From an uncultured Bacilli bacterium (GTDB lineage: Bacteria > Bacillota_I > Bacilli_A > RF39 > UBA660): a DNA stretch of 27,523 bases. Below the pieces are notes generated by a model. The model had not been told where the DNA came from. It saw only the letters and a list, made by a program, of their open reading frames with translations, and made no database searches. Positions 23,391 through 27,523 of the stretch are shown piece by piece; the stretch's first letter is position 1, and every line of letters begins with the position of its first letter. The position numbers were made by a program, and so were the translations under genes. The stretch covers positions 1 through 27,523 of the forward strand of contig CAKOIJ010000010.1 in NCBI GenBank assembly GCA_934086775.1. Reading direction: 5' to 3'.

Positions 23391-26300
23391 TGATGGATGT
23401 TAATATGTTTGAAGGAATTAGAATTGGTATTGCTAGCCCTGATAAAATACGTTCATGGAGTTATGGAGAGGTAAAAAAACCAGAAACTATTAACTATAGA
23501 ACACTTCGTCCTGAAAGAGATGGTCTATTTTGTGAAAAAATATTTGGACCAACTAAAGACTATGAATGTGCTTGTGGTAAATATAAAAGATTAAGATATA
23601 AAAATGTAGTATGTGACAGATGTGGAGTTGAAGTTACACGCGCAAAAGTAAGACGTGAAAGAATGGGACACATTGAACTTGCAACTCCTGTTGCACATAT
23701 TTGGTATACAAAAGGTGTACCACCTAAAATTGGACTTGTACTAGACATGTCTCCTAGAGATATTGAAGAAGTAATTTACTTTGTAAGTTATGTAGTATTA
23801 GACCCTGGTAAAGCACCACTAGAAAAGAAACAAACTTTAAGTGATAAAGAATATCGAGCTTATGTTGAAAAATATGGTTCTTCATTTAAAGTGGGTATGG
23901 GTGCTGAAGCAATTAAAACTTTACTTAGTGAAGTTGATCTTGAAAAAGAAGTAGAAAGTTTAAAGAAGGAAGTAGAAAGTAGTCAAGGACAAAAAAGACT
24001 TCGTCTTGTAAAAAGGTTAGATTGCTTACAAAGTTTCATAGACAGTGGTAATAAACCTGAATGGATGGTATTAGATGTTATACCTGTATTACCTCCTGAA
24101 TTAAGACCAATGTTACAACTTCCAGGTGGAAGATTTACTACAAGTGACTTAAATGATTTATATAGAAGAATAATTAATAGAAATAATCGTTTAAAGAAAC
24201 TTCTTGAATTAGGAGCGCCTACTATTATTGTACAAAATGAAAAAAGAATGCTTCAAGAAGCAGTAGATGCTTTAATAGATAATGGAAGACGTGGTAGAAG
24301 TGTAAGTGGGGTAGGAAATAGACCTTTAAAGAGTTTGAGTTCAATGCTTAAAGGAAAACAAGGTAGATTTAGACAAAATTTACTTGGTAAACGTGTTGAC
24401 TACTCAGGTCGTTCTGTTATAGCAGTTGGACCAACATTAAAAATGTATGAATGTGGTATCCCTAAAGAAATGGCCCTTGAGCTATTTAAACCACATGTAA
24501 TACATGAAATAGTTGAAAGAGATATGGCTCATAACATAAAAGGAGCTAAAAAATTAATAGAAGCACAAGATGAAAGAATTTGGGATATTGTCGAAGAAGT
24601 AATTCATGAACACCCAGTACTTTTAAACCGTGCACCTACACTTCATAGACTTGGTATTCAAGCTTTTGAACCAAAACTAGTTGGTGGTAAAGCAATGAGA
24701 CTACACCCTCTTGTTTGTACAGCATTTAATGCTGACTTTGATGGTGACCAAATGGCTATTCATGTACCACTTAGTGAAGAAGCACAGTCAGAAGCAAGAA
24801 TTCTAATGCTAGGTGCTAATAATATATTATCACCAAAAGACGGAAGTCCAATTGTTACTCCAGGACAAGATATGGTACTAGGTAATTACTACTTAACTCT
24901 TGAAATAGCCGGACTTGAACATGAAGGTAAAGCATATAAAAATTCTAACGAAGCCTTAATGGATTACGAAAGAAGAAATATAACTCTTCATACAAGAATA
25001 TGCGTTCCAGCAAAAAGTTTCAAACATAAAGTATGGACAGATGAAAATCTAGATAAATATCTAGTAACTACTCCAGGAAAAATAATCTTTAATGAAATAC
25101 TTCCTGATGCATTTCCATATGTAAATGAAGCAAGTAAAGATAATTTTGAAGGTATGACACCAGATAAATTCTTCTTAGAAAAAGGAACAGATTTAGTTAC
25201 AGCAGTTAGTGAAATGCCAGTAGTTAATGGTTTTGTTAAAAAAGATCTAGAAAAATTAATCGCGCAAATATTTAAAAGATTTAAAACTACTGAAACAAGT
25301 ACTTTCCTAGATAAATTAAAAAATCAAGGATTTAAATATAGTACCCTTTCTGGTATAACATTTAGTCTAAGTGATATTCCAGTTAGTGAAGCTAAAGAAG
25401 AAATAATTAAAAATACTCAAAGTACAGTTGATAAAGTAAATAAACAATATAATCGTGGTTTAATAACTGATGAAGAAAGACATAGAAAAGTAGTTGATTT
25501 ATGGCTTGCTGCTACAAAAGATGTACAAAAAGCAGTCATTGCCGAAATGGCTAAAACAAAAGATAGTAACCCACTTGCAATGATATTTACATCTAAAGCA
25601 CGTGGCAATGATTCACAACTTGGACAATTAAGTGGTATGCGTGGTATAATGGCTAAACCAGATGGTGAAGAAGTAGAAATACCTATTACAGCATCATTTA
25701 AAGAAGGACTTGATGTTCAAGAATTCTTCTTAAGTTCACACGGTTCAAGAAAAGGTACGGCTGATACTGCTCTTAAAACAGCAGATGCTGGTTACTTAAC
25801 AAGAAGACTTGTAGATGTAGTACAAGATTTAATCATTAAAGAAGAAGATTGTGGTACAATTCAAGGACTTGAAGTAGGAGCATTTATTGATGATAAATCT
25901 GGTAATGTACTAGAAAGTTTTGAAGAAAGAATACTTGGTAGATTTACTAATCAAAAAGTAATTAATCCCGAAACTAAAGAAGTAATAATAGAAAAAGGAG
26001 AATTAATTACAGAGCAAATAGCTAAAAAGATAGTAAATGCAGGTATAGAAAAAATAGAAATAAGAAGTGTATTAACATGTAAAACTCATAATGGATTATG
26101 TCAAAAATGTTATGGTAGAAACTTAGCAACAGGTAACGTAGTTGAAGTTGGAGAAGCTGTTGGTATAATGGCTGCTCAAAGTATAGGAGAACCTGGTACT
26201 CAACTTACAATGCGTACATTCCATACTGGTGGTGTTGCAGGTGGAGATGATATAACGCAAGGTCTTCCAAGAGTTGAAGAGTTATTTGAAGCTAGAATAC

Positions 26301-27058
26301 CTAAAGCAAAAGCAACAATTGCAGAAATAAATGGTAAAGTAACTAAAATCCAAGAAGACAAAGGTAAATTTAAAATCTATATTACTAATGATGTAGAAGT
26401 TAGAGAACATATAACACTTTATAATGCAAAACTGAGAGTAGAAAAAGGACAAGTAGTAGAAGCGGGGCAACCATTAACTGAAGGAAGTATAAGTCCTAAA
26501 GAATTATTGGCAGTTACAGACCCTACTACAGTTCAAGAGTACATATTAAGAGAAGTACAAAAAGTTTATAAATCTCAAGGTGTTGATGTTTCGGATAAAC
26601 ATATCGAAACTGTTGTAAAGAGAATGATTTCCAAAATGAAAATCATTGATGCAGGTGAAACAGATATGGTAGAAGGAACTACATTAAGTTTAAGAGAATT
26701 TGGTGAAAGAAATAAACCATATATTCTAGAAGGTAAAGTTCCTGCAAAAGGTAAAGCAGTACTACTTGGTATAACAAAAGCATCTCTAGAAACAGATTCA
26801 TTCTTAAGTGCAGCATCATTCCAAGAAACAACAAGAATACTAACTGACGCTGCAGTAAGAGGAAAGATAGATCATTTAACAGGTTTAAAAGAAAATGTTA
26901 TCCTAGGTAAACTAATACCTGCTGGTACTGGTGCTAAACAATATAAAGACATTGAATTTGAACTTAAAAAAGAATTTTTAAGCGATGATCCTAGTGAAGC
27001 ACTAGAAGAAACATTTTTAGCAGAAACTAAAGAAACAAGTGAAAGTGAAGAAGAGTAA
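23390..27058 (+). CDS. rpoC: RNA polymerase beta' subunit
   Basis: RpoC carries the catalytic Mg2+ site. The 1222-residue product has the N-terminal zinc finger (Cys60, Cys62, Cys75, Cys78) and the clamp and lid. The active-site motif NADFDGDQ holds Asp449, Asp451 and Asp453. The trigger-loop region includes SQLGQLSGMRGIMAKPDG and FLSSHGSRKGTADTALKTAD. The second zinc site is Cys821, Cys897, Cys904 and Cys907. The order and length fit Firmicutes, with no large lineage insertion such as the proteobacterial one. The ATG at 23390 overlaps the rpoB stop (TAATG); GGAGGGTG lies upstream in rpoB, and a second ATG follows directly. A terminator hairpin is built from the last codons and stop of the gene. 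Confidence 0.98.
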   Translation: MMDVNMFEGIRIGIASPDKIRSWSYGEVKKPETINYRTLRPERDGLFCEKIFGPTKDYECACGKYKRLRYKNVVCDRCGVEVTRAKVRRERMGHIELATPVAHIWYTKGVPPKIGLVLDMSPRDIEEVIYFVSYVVLDPGKAPLEKKQTLSDKEYRAYVEKYGSSFKVGMGAEAIKTLLSEVDLEKEVESLKKEVESSQGQKRLRLVKRLDCLQSFIDSGNKPEWMVLDVIPVLPPELRPMLQLPGGRFTTSDLNDLYRRIINRNNRLKKLLELGAPTIIVQNEKRMLQEAVDALIDNGRRGRSVSGVGNRPLKSLSSMLKGKQGRFRQNLLGKRVDYSGRSVIAVGPTLKMYECGIPKEMALELFKPHVIHEIVERDMAHNIKGAKKLIEAQDERIWDIVEEVIHEHPVLLNRAPTLHRLGIQAFEPKLVGGKAMRLHPLVCTAFNADFDGDQMAIHVPLSEEAQSEARILMLGANNILSPKDGSPIVTPGQDMVLGNYYLTLEIAGLEHEGKAYKNSNEALMDYERRNITLHTRICVPAKSFKHKVWTDENLDKYLVTTPGKIIFNEILPDAFPYVNEASKDNFEGMTPDKFFLEKGTDLVTAVSEMPVVNGFVKKDLEKLIAQIFKRFKTTETSTFLDKLKNQGFKYSTLSGITFSLSDIPVSEAKEEIIKNTQSTVDKVNKQYNRGLITDEERHRKVVDLWLAATKDVQKAVIAEMAKTKDSNPLAMIFTSKARGNDSQLGQLSGMRGIMAKPDGEEVEIPITASFKEGLDVQEFFLSSHGSRKGTADTALKTADAGYLTRRLVDVVQDLIIKEEDCGTIQGLEVGAFIDDKSGNVLESFEERILGRFTNQKVINPETKEVIIEKGELITEQIAKKIVNAGIEKIEIRSVLTCKTHNGLCQKCYGRNLATGNVVEVGEAVGIMAAQSIGEPGTQLTMRTFHTGGVAGGDDITQGLPRVEELFEARIPKAKATIAEINGKVTKIQEDKGKFKIYITNDVEVREHITLYNAKLRVEKGQVVEAGQPLTEGSISPKELLAVTDPTTVQEYILREVQKVYKSQGVDVSDKHIETVVKRMISKMKIIDAGETDMVEGTTLSLREFGERNKPYILEGKVPAKGKAVLLGITKASLETDSFLSAASFQETTRILTDAAVRGKIDHLTGLKENVILGKLIPAGTGAKQYKDIEFELKKEFLSDDPSEALEETFLAETKETSESEEE

Positions 27059-27079
27059 TCTTATTCACTTTCTTTATAT
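27041..27079 (+). terminator. rpoC terminator overlapping its stop codon
   Basis: GAAAGTGAA (27041-27049) pairs with TTCACTTTC (27064-27072). An inner AAGA/TCTT helix closes on GTAA, a GNRA-type loop that contains the TAA stop. A moderately T-rich tract follows. Confidence 0.7.
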
Positions 27080-27124
27080 TTCAGGTCATTAAACACTGGG
27101 TTTGCAAGGTTCTATTTTACTTCC

Positions 27125-27167
27125 AAATGTTGGATATATACTAGAAATGTTGGATAAATCTTGGATA
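27125..27167 (+). repeat. Three short direct repeats upstream of a promoter
   Basis: AAATGTTGGATA occurs at 27125-27136 and again at 27145-27156. The core TTGGATA occurs a third time at 27161-27167. Core spacing is 20 and then 11 bases, about two and one helical turns, and a promoter lies about 33 bases further on. They could be activator or repressor sites. Confidence 0.5.
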
Positions 27168-27199
27168 TTTAAATTTAGTAATAAAATTTACCAAAATGA

Positions 27200-27208
27200 T
27201 GGTATAAT
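27200..27208 (+). promoter_or_regulatory. Extended -10 promoter after rpoC
   Basis: TGGTATAAT contains a consensus TATAAT (27203-27208) with the extended TG, and no good -35. It would drive the sequence from about 27215, including the TGA-interrupted frame at 27261 and perhaps the gene beginning at 27503. Confidence 0.55.
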
Positions 27209-27260
27209 TATATATAGACGTGACAGATAAATAGTAATTTGTTGAAACAGAGGTACCATT

Positions 27261-27377
27261 ATGAAAGAAAAAACAAAAAAATGACATGATAAAATTGTAA
27301 AACTGGTTTTCTGACAAACAAGGATCTGGAAAAACAGTAAAGGTTTAATATACAAATTCTTTTGAAGATTAAGATAA
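27261..27377 (+). other. Short frame interrupted by TGA codons; remnant or leader
   Basis: AGAGG (27250-27254) precedes an ATG at 27261. The frame reads MKEKTKK and then TGA at 27282. Beyond it the frame stays free of TAA and TAG until 27375, with two more TGA codons (27312, 27363). Under the ordinary code it is a seven-residue leader-like peptide or a decayed gene. From here to 27502 I see only low-complexity AT-rich sequence, including a run of TATAAAAAAA repeats around 27399-27420. Confidence 0.25.
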
Positions 27378-27502
27378 CATAAAATGTATATTTTTTAATA
27401 TAAAAAAATATAAAAAAATAAGAATTAAGATGCAAAATAAAGATTGTATGATACAGAAAATGCATTCGAGATTCAGAAATGTAGGTAAAAAGGAGCAATA
27501 TA

Positions 27503-27523
27503 ATGTATTCTAAAAATGAAGAG
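27503..27523 (+). CDS. Start of an unidentified gene, 3' partial
   Basis: AAAAAGGAG (27487-27495) lies seven bases before an ATG at 27503. The frame MYSKNEE runs off the end of the window. The binding site is strong, but seven residues do not allow identification. Confidence 0.5.

Noticed and set aside
760..27058. Mycoplasma-type code with TGA as Trp
   Set aside because: The housekeeping genes are full length under the standard code and their Trp codons are TGG; a code-4 AT-rich genome would use many in-frame TGA codons.
27125..27167. CRISPR-like array
   Set aside because: Repeats are only 7-12 bases with 4-13-base gaps and just three copies, far from CRISPR geometry.

Overview
The window comes from a very AT-rich Gram-positive bacterium. 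The core genes and their order fit a Firmicutes/Bacilli relative on the Mollicutes side, probably an uncultured gut lineage; this placement is inferred from gene content and protein style only. Codon use is strongly A/T-biased (AGA for Arg, AGT for Ser). All supported genes lie on the + strand. Tryptophan is always TGG where I checked, and the 21 complete genes end in TAA (16) or TAG (5), never TGA.

Layout. 1-534: the 3' end of a surface-type (C-type-lectin / DUF6273-like) gene. It contains a sharply bounded GC-rich, A-poor segment that looks like a diversified cassette. 660-2788: topA with its own promoter and terminator. 2805-3581: two overlapping small membrane-anchored pilin-like proteins. 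3636-3766: a candidate free-standing structured small RNA. 3818-7871: an RNase J-family gene with a degraded metal site, a NifS/IscS-type cysteine desulfurase and thiI. The last two form a 4-thiouridine/sulfur-transfer pair. 7872-9421: an accessory island with a RhuM-family gene and the decayed C-terminus of a Fic-family gene. 9466-12646: gatCAB, the tRNA-dependent amidotransferase. 12670-16279: rpsO, pnp, trmL and a putative lipoprotein. 16496-19045: the ribosomal stalk cluster rplK-rplA and rplJ-rplL, with an L10 leader and a terminator-type attenuator. 19073-27079: an RsmC/YbxB-type methyltransferase, rpoB and rpoC. 27080-27523: a promoter-containing accessory spacer and the first codons of another gene.

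Most of the window is translation, transcription and RNA-decay machinery. Ribosomal proteins sit with RNA polymerase subunits, as in most bacteria, but without secE/nusG directly in front of rplK. Several Rho-independent terminators overlap the 3' end of the gene they terminate (topA, thiI, rpoC, possibly pnp), and many promoters have an extended -10 TGnTATAAT form.

The best candidates for something new are, in order: the hypervariable-looking segment in the first gene (possible diversity-generating-retroelement target, with no reverse transcriptase in view); the unclassified ~105-nt RNA before the RNase J gene; the active-site-degenerate RNase J; natural substitutions at known antibiotic-contact positions in RpoB and L11; an acidic tail on L11; and the RhuM/Fic debris.
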